Shown here piece by piece: positions 1 to 13,200 of a stretch of DNA of 64,000 bases. The DNA is from Cyprinodon diabolis (lineage: Eukaryota > Chordata > Actinopteri > Cyprinodontiformes > Cyprinodontidae): the NCBI GenBank assembly GCA_030533445.1, contig CM060083.1, positions 32,122,166 to 32,186,165 of the forward strand, given 5' to 3'. Made by a program: the position numbers and the translations under genes. Position 1 is the stretch's first letter. Every line of letters begins with the position of its first letter. The notes beneath the pieces are model-generated. The model was not told the DNA's origin. It did no database searches and saw only the letters and a program-made list of their open reading frames with translations.

Positions 1-214
1 TCAGGGCTGTGAAACTGGTTCCAGAAAGGGCCGTGCGGCTGCAGGTTTTCTTTCCAACCAAGCAATAGCACACCAGACTCCATTCATCTCATCAAGTCAT
101 CCTGTTCAGATTGAACTCACTTGATGAGAAGACTGGAGTCTGCTGTGCTATTGCTTGGTTGGAAAGAACACCTGCAGCCACATGGCCCTTTCTGGAACCA
201 CTTTGACACCCCTG
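1..214. repeat. Palindromic (fold-back) MITE-like repeat
   Basis: Two arms of roughly 90 nt are near-perfect inverse copies: bases about 3-100 (ggttccagaaagggcc, tttccaaccaagcaatagca) and 120-213 (tgctattgcttggttggaaa, ggccctttctggaacc), with a loop near 100-120. The ends tcaggg and ccctga pair. Similar tracts are, from memory, very common in fish genomes. The left end may be cut by the window edge. A diverged relative lies at about 10360-10475. Confidence 0.65.
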
Positions 215-988
215 AATTAGATCTTTAAGAAGACTCTGCATGCTGAGGACATAATTCAGTCATTTTTTTAAGGTGTGTTGGACCAACGATGGATCCAAAC
301 CTTAAAGGATACCAACCTTAAGGAGATTGCCCATCCTGGTGATTTGGAACAAATGAAAGTCAATTGCAGTAAATTACATATTGCAATAAAATATTCAATA
401 ATCTCCTTTAAACCATAAAATTATGGCTTTTAAAATTGAATAAATTTAAGTTTTCCTGTTTATTTTACTGTCTTACAGAATTAGTCATTGCTTTTAATTT
501 ATAAAAAAAAAAAAAAAAGTCATGATATGTCATGGATATCACACTAGGGGGCGTTTCTCCCACTTTGGAAATAGCTGAAAAATGAATCTATGGCCAGAAA
601 TGTAAATTGATGTTAAAGCCAGGTTGAGTTTAGCTTTTCTACAGAGTACTGCAAACTCCTAAAACTTGCAGTTCTAATTTAAGTCAAGTGTGATGGCTGA
701 ACATAAATCCATCAAACTTTTTAACATGTTTTCAGTACATTTTTTAACTCCATGTTTATTTTTTATTTCACTTCTATATTACTCATTAATTTCTGTTGTT
801 TTATCAAATAATATGCTAATGATTAAAACCTTGCAAAACATATAAAAAAACAACTGGGGTTGTGAAAGGTCTGAAATAAGCTGGTATCTTAACTTCAATC
901 TTAGCTTAAATGATCACATTTGAAGGCAAAAAAGGAGTTTTCTAAACAGTGACAACTGCTGTAGCTAAAAACTATAGCCCATCGTGAC
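215..988. other. AT-rich non-coding, no feature seen
   Basis: AT-rich sequence with a 16-A run near 505. I find no convincing VWD continuation exon on the minus strand here, so the next exon probably lies left of the window. Confidence 0.5.
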
Positions 989-1206
989 CTTGCCGAGGCC
1001 TTGGTGGAAGGCAGCCATGCGCACCACCACTGGGACCTCAACGATCCCCTGTGCAGCAGTGTGCAGCTTCTCAATCTGTCCTTGTAGGGTGAAGATATTG
1101 GAGCCTCTTGCAGATGAGAGACGTAGTATCACAAACTCCCCCAGGGCATTAAAGGAGTACTCTGACCCATCAAAGGTGATGAAATGCAGGCTCCCGTACA
1201 CCATTG
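989..1206 (-). CDS. First exon of the VWD domain
   Basis: This encodes [20 protein letters not shown] then [10 protein letters not shown] and [10 protein letters not shown], the N-terminal part of a von Willebrand factor type D domain (GxxHxxTFDGxxYxFxGxGEY pattern). The exon is entered in phase 1. The 3' limit is uncertain: a donor GTCACG after GLGK at 988 keeps phase 0, but reading through gives VTMGYSF and a stop at 965. Because a VWD domain is about 150 residues, splicing to exons left of the window is preferred. Confidence 0.8.
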
Positions 1207-4200
1207 CTGTAAGGAAACATAGGTTTTCACTTTTAAAATATCATAACATAAAACACGGTGGAGGATTGATTGTTTTAAACAGTTTTGTGTTCAGATGTGG
1301 AGAGGGGGGGTCTCTCACCAATGCCCTGAGTCCCCCAATTGGATGGGGAAGAGCTGCTGTGATTGCTAAAGCTATAACCTTGGCAACGATCCAAGGGTCT
1401 CCTGCTTAGGTAATGATGGCACAGGGAGGAGTCGATGCAACACCACTGAAAGGGAAGAAGATCCTCATCTGCAGGGAAAGGTTTTTCAAATGCCGTCAAT
1501 TTAGTCGGACAATCAGAGGAAATGTTTACATAGTGCAGCACTGCAGGTTCAATTACTTAATTGTTGTTTTTTTCAGGTAAGGCAATATGAAACAGGTTTG
1601 CTGCAGTATTTAGACTAAGGTTGAGAGAACATATTGATTTGATGTCAATAACTACATCACCGATGATTTCAGACAATTGCTTTGACTCATTATTTTGCTA
1701 ATGTCCCACTGATGATATTACTTTTGAATGTATTGCTTACAGGTTTTTATCTCAGGTTACCTGAAAGTGACAAAGACCCACAGTATCATAGATCTGCCAC
1801 CATACAATAAGAACAATGTCACATAACTATCTCTTCTTTTTTCCCAGCAAAGTTACCAGAAGTGTTTGCTGCAGAAAATATCAACTTTGGTTTCTTTGAC
1901 TACAACAAACAATTAGCAAAATCCACATGCTCCAAAAGGTTTGTGATCGTTGGATAGAAGAGGCTTTTTTTCTGCCATCTGACTCAATGATCTCATTCTA
2001 CCAATCTCATCTGCAGTACTCTAACAGGGAGCATCGGGGAATGATTTTCATCCATAGTCTGTTACGTTTTGTAAACTTTGCTCCTCCTCCAGTTCTAGTT
2101 TAATAAAATATCGCAATTATTGTTCCAGTTATCAAAAACAGGAAAGTTAACATGAAATCCATTTACATGCAGCTGTTTATCAACTTCAGCCTACCATTAC
2201 ATCTGTATGTAGGCCTTAATAACATGTTTCCTTGTTTTTTATGTTTTATTTTGAAAAGAGGCAATGTGTTAAATAATATTTAGTTACAGTTTTCTTTTCT
2301 ATTAGATTATATTCCTGCTGTTTGGTCATATTTTACAAATAGCAGAGAAAAAGTAAAGCAAAACAAATTACCGATATGTTTCTGTGTGTTGTGTCCATGG
2401 AAGTAGAGCTCACTGTACCCAGCCAACAAGGCACCATCTGGTTCATACACACACCTCTTCCCAGCTCCATACTGGTTGGACAGGAGTGACCTAAAGATGT
2501 GTCCTGAGGCACTACCCCAGCGCTGAGCCCTCAGCTTCTGAACTGTTTCTCCTGGATCTGTGAGATCCTGTAAGAAGGCCAGGTCCTCCAGAGCCTGTGT
2601 CCAGGTGCAGGGACAGGATGGCAGCCCCAATGCCCACTCACTGGGGTCAGGCTCTTTCTTCCACCATGTCTGACATTTAATACGGGCATCAACATCCAAC
2701 CCTTCTGGCCCAGTCAAATCATACACTAGCTGGCCAAGATTCCCAAGTGTTCCTCTAACTTCATTGGGTCTATATCTGCCTGCAGGACCAAAAAGGTTAT
2801 CTGGGGGGACGGTGGTCTCCTTGAAACTGGTTCTTCCATCTGTGTAGCCAATAAGAGCATCATGATGCTTCCTGAACCCAGGTCCCCATTTCATATCCCC
2901 ATAACGCAGGAGGGCAAAGGAGCGAACTCCATCTGTAGTCAAGATGCACTGGAAAGTGTTTGTCTGCAATAGAAAAGTAATTTACAGTCAAAAAATTTTA
3001 CAAAGGCTTCTCATTTTTATTTTGTGCAAACTGCAAAAAGAAATAAAAAATGAAATCAAATAAGCAGGACTTTCAGACTATTATGCAAACAAGAAATGGC
3101 AGGGAAAGTCCTTTGAAGAAATCCCCTAAAAGCTGTCACTAGATGGCACTGCAAGGTAAAACAAACAGGAAGTTTGTTTCAGTGTGATAGTTCTCCCAGC
3201 CTGTCTTGTCTTGAATGTCTCACATTACACAACATTTAAAGTAGGGCAAGTAAATGATCATATGTCAGGCTTTATCACATCTTTTTAAATCAAAATAAAG
3301 GTGGGGCATATAACAAACACACTTGAAATACTTTGGTTTTTTGTTCCAGAGATCAAGCATGTTCTGCATGTTTAGTAAAGTGCTTATTTCTTTTATGAAA
3401 TCTTAACTTAATTTCTAAAGAAAACCACACCTCAGAAAAGTTGATCTTCTGGTAGGAGACCGGCATCACGTTGTCCCATGTGATCTTTAGGATCCAGGTG
3501 GGCGTAAACGAAGGCCTCTGTTTCAGATCCTCAAACTTTGTCACTTCATCTGCTGTGCGATTAAAAACCACCTGGGAGTAAATATCTGATGCATCCAGTT
3601 TAGAATATTCCTAAAAGAATCAAACAGCAATGATGTGATTATTAGAAAAGGTGGTTCTGGTTTTCAGTCATTTATACCAACAGCAATCACAGCTACTCTA
3701 AATAGATTTTTGACATTACATAAAGTATACACCTTATAGTGCAGCTTCCCATCCCCTAGGGTGAGGTCTGCATCATCCCAAAATGCTGCCACTAAAGGCA
3801 TCTTCATGTCCTCAGGGAAACCATCAGCGGAAGGAGAAGGGAGCAGGTATTGTTCATTTTCTGCCAACGTCTGAAACTGAACCAGGCCATTATCTGAAAA
3901 CTGAAAAAGGACATTTAAACACAGGGTGTTGACTTGAGGTATATCCCATTTAATAAAAATTTAAAGCATTAATCAGTAAACCATTTTAATTAAAGTTAGT
4001 TATTCTGCTAAATATCCTTAATGATTTATCTAATAAATTGTGAAAAATCAAATACTTTAATATGGCTATCATAGAACCACATTACTGAAGAAAATCTAAT
4101 TATATTTGATAAAAATATGACTATGAAAACCTCTCTCTTTGTTTCAAATGGTGTTTATATTTGTCATACAGCACCCTCCATTGGTGCAGTAAAATGTAAT

Positions 4201-7200
4201 CCCATTTGTTGTATGCAGTTGTATTTTCCCACCGAAATAAGATATATTTTTTGGAAAAAACCGAATAGTATGAGTAAATTTGATATTCAACTGTGAACTT
4301 CACAATTTAAACTTTGCACATCAGAAAATAGGAGCTGCTTTTTAGACAAAATGGCCCAGAAAAAGGAGAAATATTTCAAATATTGTCTAAGAACAAAGCA
4401 TTTCTGAAAAAGGCTGAGACATCATAAAAGATTAAAAGTGAATTTCCTTTTTCGGAGAACTTTTCCCAGAAGGTCCTCCTTCAATCTGAGCGGATGTGAG
4501 TTGATCTTGGCCCCACATATATATTTTAGAGAAAAAAAAACTATGACAACTGTGCCAATGCATTGCACCTTTGGAACATCAAACTTCAATAGCCACTAGT
4601 TACTCTTTAAATTCCAACTGGTGGTTTGAGACCACAGACAGATGGCCCAGGTCAAAAGTGGGTCTCATGTAGGATCTCGTGCTTGCCTGGAGGTACACTG
4701 AAAACATAGCTTAGTCCAAAGTTTATATTAATTCAGAAATGTCTTGTTTTTTCTGTAATTTTTGCTTTACACACTGTCCTTTTTTGTAAGTAAATTGAAA
4801 ATGTGGATATGTTTTCCATGGATGCCTTCAACTTTACCATGTTTAGGTAAAAATTCACTTATACACTCTTTAAATAGATTCACATAGAGATTTCAAATGA
4901 GTTTTAGTGATACCTTGATTGGCTGGATGCTGATTGCATTTACTTTGATTAGGATCCCCCATATTCTGCTAGGGGGCCCAAAATAAACTAGGCTGCCTCT
5001 TTTTTGGGAACATAGTGGGTAAATTCTTTCAGCCCAATCATTACATAAACATTTGGTTAGCTAATTTCTGCTGAAACATTAATGGGAACAGTCTGCTTTG
5101 TTCAAAAGTTTGCAGGTATGTTGGCTGTATTGCAAAAGGATAAACACCACCTGATGCCAAGGTATGAAATCCCTTTTTAACAGAATCTATGCTGGCCTAT
5201 TTCTCCTCCAAAAAACTTGTTGGAGTGCCTGGGGTTTTGAATATTAAAAAAAAACAAAACAAAAAACAGGAGATTGTAAATGAAAATGTGATGCATTCTC
5301 CCAGAAAACTGAAAATAGCTCATCACTTGTTCCTTTAGTAGGATAATGATCCAAACAACAATCATATCCATACAAAAAAAGTTCACTTACAAAATCCTAA
5401 AACGAAACTGAGAGGTGAACTTAGGAAAAGAGAGCATAGGAAAAGACAGGTCTCAGCATGAGCTCAAACCAGCTCCTCAACTGTTCCTGCACAGCTTATC
5501 CAAATGACTGCATAACCTCCTCAGCTGCAATCTAGTGCTGCAGAAATTTGTGAATCATTCTCTTTTTCTATAAGTCAGATGTGTGGCAGTGAAGAGAAAT
5601 CTAAAGGACATAGGGCAGTGGTAGTTGAGGACCCAGATTGAGAACCACTGATAAAGATAGATATTGCAAGGAGGAATTGTCACAGTTACCACTTTATTTA
5701 TCCTCCAAGTTCTTCCAATATTTCTAAGTAAGATTGGGTGCTGCCATATTAGCAAAAAGTCACACTTACATATATTCTGTCATACAATTTCCCCATGAAA
5801 GGAAGCCCTGCCGGAGGTGTGATGTAGGGAGAATTTCCATCTTCTGTTTCTATTTTCACTTCTTTATCTCCAGCCTCTGCTCCATATGGGTACAGAGTGC
5901 CCTCTGTGTGGGAGCAAACAGTTAGTTATTTTTATTATCCAATTAACAGCATAAGACAATTATGTTTGATATCAGTGTATTGACGAAATCTGGTAAGGCA
6001 TCAATTTTTTATATGCTATCTAGGATTGTAACTACGCATATCATGGATCCCTTTCTGTTTCTAAGCCAGGTTATCTCAGCTAACTCTGTCCAAGAGAACA
6101 AGCCCAAATGTATACAAAATATACGATACCTCTGATACACTGAGTTTTAAAGTAGTCTGTTTAATTGTATGACTCATTTTAATAGTGTAACATTCATGCC
6201 AAAGTCAAGACTAATCAAACACATTTCTGTTTGATAAAGGGTTTATTGCTAAAGACATCTACTGAAGGAAAAACACTAACTGAATGAATAATTTTACCAG
6301 AATGCAGTTTAGATATAAACTTTCCTTTGAAGGACTATAATCATCAGGCCAAAGTGAGAAATCGCTGTATGGACCTCAATGGTAAATGTCTGCTCAACTT
6401 AAACCTATATTTACAGTATGACATATTTTGTTGGCCTAAAGAAATACATGACACACGCTGTTTCACTACTATAAAGGCTTTTTTGGAAATGAAAAACAAC
6501 TATTGCAGGTCTCTCTGCAACGTTTAAGGATTTTTTACCAAAATTCCTTGACACCGGTAGTATTTTACACATTGTAGATTTCAAAAGGGAAATACAAAAA
6601 TCGATTCCTTTAGTTGCCATTACTAGATTGTCATTGTTCAGAACAGCAGCTAGCTTTGTTTTAATGTTGTCTTCATCAGACACTGCAACTTAAAAATAAT
6701 TAAGTTGTTGATTATCCCTGTTACGTGTTTCATAATTATGAAGTTAGTAATTTTAAATGGGATTTCATTTATAACTAAGCCTAAATTTGATACCATCATG
6801 TGTTGAAGGACAAAGATAAAGCTAACCCATTCTCATTATGTTTTTGCAAAAAGGGTTGTTTTCTGGGCAGGAACAGGCGTAGCTCCCTGGGAAGTTGGTA
6901 CAGGATGATGGTTGATGACATGTAGAGCTGGACACACACTCATTCAAGTCAACACATCCACCACTATTATCCTTGGTTTCTTCCCAGCCTTGGTTGCATA
7001 TACATCTGAATCCTCCTACATAGTTTTTACAGGTAGCAGCAGCGTGACACTGCCCATTTCCTTGGAGGCATTCATTAATGTCCACACATAGGGAACCAAG
7101 GCTCATGAAGCCTGGCTTACACATGCAAACAAATGACCCTGGGGCATTATGGCATTGAGAGATGAGATGGCAAGGATCTGTTAAGGCAGCACACTCATCC

Positions 7201-10200
7201 ACATCTTTGCACCAGGAGCCATTTCCAGCGAAGCCTGTGTGACAGTGACAGGAGAAAGAGCCAGGTGTATTCCAACAGCGTGCCATCGGATGGCATGGTG
7301 AATTCTCACATTCATTGTTGTCAACACATGCCTCTCTCTCCTCATGATATCCTAGTGGGCAAGAGCAATTGTATGCTCCCGGCAGGTTTGTGCACACTTG
7401 GTCAGAGCGACAGGTGTTGTTGTGTTTACATTCGTCAATATCCTCACAGCCGGAGTCAAAGGGTTTGTATCCAGGAGAGCACTGACAAAGAAAAGACCCC
7501 TCTGTGTTGGTGCAAAAAGAGTTCTCTGGACATCCTGCACCAACTGGGTCAAGGCATTCATCCACATCTAGACAGTGGGTACCATTTAAAATAAAGCCTT
7601 TGTTACAGGGACAAAGGTATGAACCTGGAGTGTTAACACATGTTGAGAAAGACTGGCACACAGAGGAGTTGATAGGTTTTGAGCATTCATCCACGTCGAC
7701 ACAATATGTTCCATTCCTCTCGAATCCCATAAAACAATCACAATAAAAAGAACCCAGAGCATTTACACATGTCCCATTGGTGCAAATCTCTACCACCTTG
7801 TTTTCACTGCATTCATCAATGTCCTCACATAAGTCAGTGTTCTTAGAAAACCCTGTCTCACAGAGACACTGGTAGCCTCCCTCTGTGTTAACACATGTGC
7901 TATGATCAGGGCAGGTGGAGTTGTTCAGACATTCATCAATATCCTCACAATCTGTTGCATTGCCTTGGTAGCCTTCCCAGCACTCACAGAAGCCAGATCC
8001 AATAGTGTTAAGGCAGCGGGAAAAATTTGGACACTGGATTAGACCAAGGAAGCACTCATCAATGTCCAAACACAGGGAATTGTTGCCTGAGAATCCTGGG
8101 TCACAGGTGCAATTGTAGCTCCCCTCTGTGTTAGTACAGCTACTGTTGTCCATGCAGGTGAAGTTTCCCATCTCACATTCCTCTATATCCTGACAATGTG
8201 TCCCATTATCTTGAAAACCTTCCCAACAATCACAGAAGTAAGAGCCATTTGTATTGCTGCAGTATGAAAAAGGAGGACAGACTTGATCTTTTAACTGGTC
8301 ACATTCATTTATGTCCTGGCAGTGAGTACCATTTCCTTCATACCCCTCTGCGCATTGACAGTAAAAAGAACCCTGGTACAGGTTGCACTTGGCAAGCGGG
8401 TGGCATTCACTGCTAGCATTTAAGCAGGTCTCTTCACTTATGCATGTTCCCTGATTGTACACACTTCCCAATACACAGGAGCAGCTGTAGGACCCCGGCA
8501 TATTGGTGCATGTCATGTTTTTACTGCAAGGTATGGCCATCTCACATTCATCAACATCATCACAAATGAAACCGTCCCCTTGGTATCCATTGTTGCACTG
8601 GCAGAGGTAGGAACCATTGGTGTTGAGGCACATGGCCAGTGAGCTGCAGTTGTTTGACAGGGTAGAGTTGTGTTCACATTCATCCACATCCTGGCAGTAA
8701 AAGCCATCCCCCTCCATGCCCCAGGGGCAGAGACATGAGAAAGATCCTGGGATGTTAGTGCAGTTGGCAACTGGGTGGCATCCTCCATTTTGGTGTTGGC
8801 ATTCATCAATGTCTATAATTCATCCAAAATGGGACAGTGTCAGGGTAACAGCCCCAAAACGTGCTAAAAGAAATCTCACATTAAAGCCCACATATGGGAG
8901 CAAGAGTTACTGATGCTAAAGATGTAAAGTCATGTAAAATACTGATACGTACCAGAGCAGTTCTTCCCGTCACCAGTGTAACCATTTCGGCAAAAGCAGG
9001 AGTAGTTGCCCACTGTGTTGATGCATTGCGCAACCTCACTGCAGTCGTGCTGCCCAGTGTCACACTCATTCAAATCTGGAGAGTTCATATACAGTGTAAG
9101 AAGAGAAAAGGAGAGAGAATAAGTTAGCTATCTAAACAATGTACTAAAGCAGACATTTCTAATGTTTAAAAATCATTTAAAATCAAAGATCAGTTTTAAG
9201 TACTAAGATCTGATTACTGAAATTTGATTTTGTGTCAAACATACTCCAGTCAGGTATATAGACCTAGGAAACTCTGAATATTTTGATACCCTCTCTATTA
9301 TCAGATCAAAAATATCGTCTTAAGTAGTTGAATTCAATTTAGCTTCTCTCCCAACATGTGTCCGTAAGTCTTGGGTGCCCATGAACCTGTCCCTAAGTTT
9401 ACTAATATCCACTCTTTACACCAGCTTTCACAGATACTGACCAGTGCAAACCAGAAAATTACCCACATAAGCTAAGTTCTTGGAGGTCCTCTGATCAAAT
9501 GGAATTTGGCTCTTGTCAAACTGAATAACAACTGCTCTCTTTATTGCCTTTAACACATAAAGACAACATTTTATGTATTTCAAACATTACTGGTGCTGTG
9601 ATAATAAAGAATAATCTGTTCCACATTACCATTCTTAATGATATGCTGAATTTGTTAGTTTACAGAAACATATTTCCTACTTGCAAATTTATTATGCTCA
9701 AGATGATTGAACACATTTTTATAGTAGAAAAGCATAACCCAAATTAATAACAAAAGTTATTTTTAAAGGTTTTAATTTTTTAGTTAAACAAATTTTTCTC
9801 TTGGTAGCAGGATCTGTAATCAGGTAATCGTACTATAAGTAGTTTGGAGTATTTCCAATTGGAGCTAAGAAACTTGGACTTTTGGCAGAGGATTTTTAAA
9901 CTTAACCAATGTGGAGTGTTCTCTGTCATTAACAGCCTCTCTCAGGTATTGCAAAAGCATTTTAATTTATTTTAGGTTGGATTTTTCAATGCCACGCCTA
10001 GACCTTTATAGTTTTTAGAAATCCAGATATGGGATTGCTCCTTCACCTTGTAACAGCATGCTGCTGGGTTATGCAGCTACATGTTTGGTTTAGTTTGCAA
10101 AATATTGGCATACATATACAGCCTTTATTTTTCCTGAGGGTTATCGAAGCTTTTCAGCCGGTCTGCCTTGTGAAAAATTCTACTTTTGTCGAATCCATCC

Positions 10201-13200
10201 TCAAAATGTTTCCCCAGAAGCTTTGTTCAGAGGACATTTGGTAAATCTAAAAATACTTTTGTGCTCTTTTTAGCAGGCTGTGGTTGTCAAATCCTTCTAT
10301 GTTTGCCACATTTTCTTGTTTTTTAGAGGTTTTCCTGCTTAAGGACAGCTGCTTTCCATTGACATCTGATTAACAGGCTATTGCTAAACTGTTATACTGC
10401 AGTGAACAAGGGAAACCTCTCAAAGCTGCTGGAAAGCAGCCCTCGAGGGCCGACTTTGGGGAATACTGCCCAATACTGGCCTAGCACTTTGACCTTAACC
10501 AAGTGAGGCCTACATTACTTGACATATTATCTTTTTAGTCTCTTTTTTACCTCCTTAATATGCCAGTTGTTGATGCTTTCTTGAAGTAATTTTAGAAAGC
10601 TAGCCAATAACTTCTAAGGTTAAACACCACTCTTTAGTTTGTCTGTCTGTCTAATATATCACTGATTTATTGAGTTGCTGATATTTTCTTTATAGGATCA
10701 AATTGTTAATGATGAATTTGTTTCCTTTCAATAGAAAAATTCATTTGAAAACAGCACTATGTATTTACCAAGCTTATATTTGTGTGATAAACTAGGAGGG
10801 CACATACATTTTTCAGTTCCCTTAAACCCAAATTCAAACATTATGTTCCATTGTTTTTCATAACAAATTGAAAGTATTTTTTATATTACCAACACACTGC
10901 TGCCCGTTCCGCGTGTAGCCTTGTTTGCAGACACAGAAAAATGATCCAGGGGTATTCAAACACTCAGTTTCAGTTTCAGGACAAACATTGCCCGTCTGGC
11001 ATTCATTGATGTCAGCACAGGTCACTCCATTGCCTACAAAACCAATGTCACAAACACACTGATATCCAGAGGGCGAGAGGTGGCACAGTCCTTTACTATG
11101 GCAAGGAGGATCACACAGGGAATCGGGTGGCACACAGGTGTCATTAAAGGCCACTGTACCATTCAAACATGAACACACATAAAAACCAGGAGAGTTGACA
11201 CATTGTGAGAAATGAGGACAGTTTGTGTTGGGGAGGGAGCACTCATTTACATCTTGGCAGGAAAATCCATCACCAGTGAACCCTGGCTGACAAGAGCAGA
11301 AGAAATCCCCTATAACGTTGGTGCATGTGGCTCTGGGGTGGCACGTACGGTCCACGGCACATTCATCTTTGTCCCAACAATGGGAGCCATTCCCTGTAAA
11401 GCCTCTCTTACAAGTGCAGGTGTATGAGCCAATGGTGTTGAGACATGTAGCATTGACATGGCATGGTTTGTCTTTACACTCATCCAGGTCAGCACAGGTC
11501 ATGCCGATGGCAGGACGGTAGTACCCCGTCTGGCAGGGGCACTCATATGACCCTTCAGTGTTTTTGCACTCTTCGTTCACTCCACATGTATTGCTCCTTT
11601 CATTGCACTCATTGATGTCTTGGCATATAGTCTTATTAATCAAGTTGAAACCTGACTCACATTGGCAAGAAAAAGAACCTTGGTTATTGACACACATGGC
11701 ATTGTTATTGCAACCTCCGTTATTCACTAGGCACTCATTGATGTCATTGCACTGAAGAACTCCGTCCCCGGTGAACCCAGCCATACAAGTGCAGTTGTAA
11801 GAACCAGGAAAGTTAGAGCAAATGGCCTTAGAGTGGCACTTTGAATTCAGAGAACACTCGTTTATATCCTCACAGGTAAAACCATCTCCCCCATAGCCCA
11901 ACAAGCACTGACAAGAAAAGGAACCAGGGGAATTAGTGCAGTTTGCAAAGGGGCTACAGCGCCCTGTTTTGCATTCATCAATGTCATTGCATGTGGAGTT
12001 GTTTAATATGTAGCCACTGCCACAGTCACATTTATATGACCCAGGGTTGTTCACACAGGTAGTAAAAGATGGGCAAATGTTTGGCTGTTCACACTCGTCA
12101 ACATCTTCACAACGTCGTCCATCTCCAACAAAACCTTCTAGGCATGAGCATTCATAACTGCCTAACCGGTTGATGCAAAGAGCTTGGGAGTGGCATTCAT
12201 TGCCTGTAATGCATTCATTTGCATCTGCACATGTAATTCCATTTCCAACAAACCCACTTTTGCAGGTACATTTGAATGACCCAATGGAGTTTTCGCAATT
12301 TGCAAAAGAACTGCAGATATTGTTAGCACACTCATTGATGTCAACACAGTTCTGTCCAGCAGTTTGAAAGCCATTGCTGCATGTACAACGAAAAGATCCA
12401 GGTGTATTTACGCAGCCTCTGGATCCTAATGAAGATGGACACAAACGAGGATTCTCTGAACATTCATCTATGTCCATGCACAAGTAGTTTCCATTTCCTT
12501 TATAGCCAGCATTACATGTGCACCCATAAGAGCCAGGGTTATTGATGCAGGTAGCATTCCAATGGCAGATCCTTTGGTTTGTGCATTCATTAATGTCTGT
12601 GCACTGTAAGCCATTACCTGTAAACCCGATATAACACTGACACCTTCGTCCACCATCCAAATTAGTACAGAGTGCGTTGGGGTCACAACCCCCATTGTTT
12701 GTTTCACATTCATTGATGTCCTGGCAGATTTTACCATCACCAACATATCCATCAAGACAGATGCAGTCAAAACTGCCTTGGGAGTTGATGCAGCGGGCCT
12801 TTGAGTGACAACTGTGCATGGCACTTGTACATTCATTGATGTCACTGCACTGCAGACCATCACCCTGGTAACCCACACGGCAGACACAGGTGAAGTTGTT
12901 TCTAATCCTCATGCAGTCTGCCTGATTATGGCACTGAATGCCTTGTGCCTCACATTCGCTCTTGTCAACAACAACTGAAAAAGAGAAATATGATTTTAGT
13001 TAGAAAATGTTGTCAAAAGTTCCCTCAAGTTTTGAAATTATAGCATTCACTCAACTATTTCCATTGAATGTGAACTATAAAAGCAAAGGAACTTTTTTAT
13101 CAAGATACCTGCAGAACAGTACATCAGGAACGCAAACAGAGTAAACAGCCACAAGATAGAAAACCTAAAAGAAAAACAAACAAAATAAGTCATATATAAT

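Noticed and set aside
984..1409. 141-codon plus-strand frame over the VWD/AMOP exons
   Set aside because: Antisense to two well-supported exons; no recognisable motif.
7265..8416. Plus-strand open frames opposite the second EGF block (7265-7594, 7504-7746, 8198-8416)
   Set aside because: They are antisense shadows of the cysteine-rich repeat code; they carry no family motif.
11212..12374. Other-frame and antisense open frames over the first EGF block
   Set aside because: Same reason: periodic composition of the EGF exon keeps other frames open.
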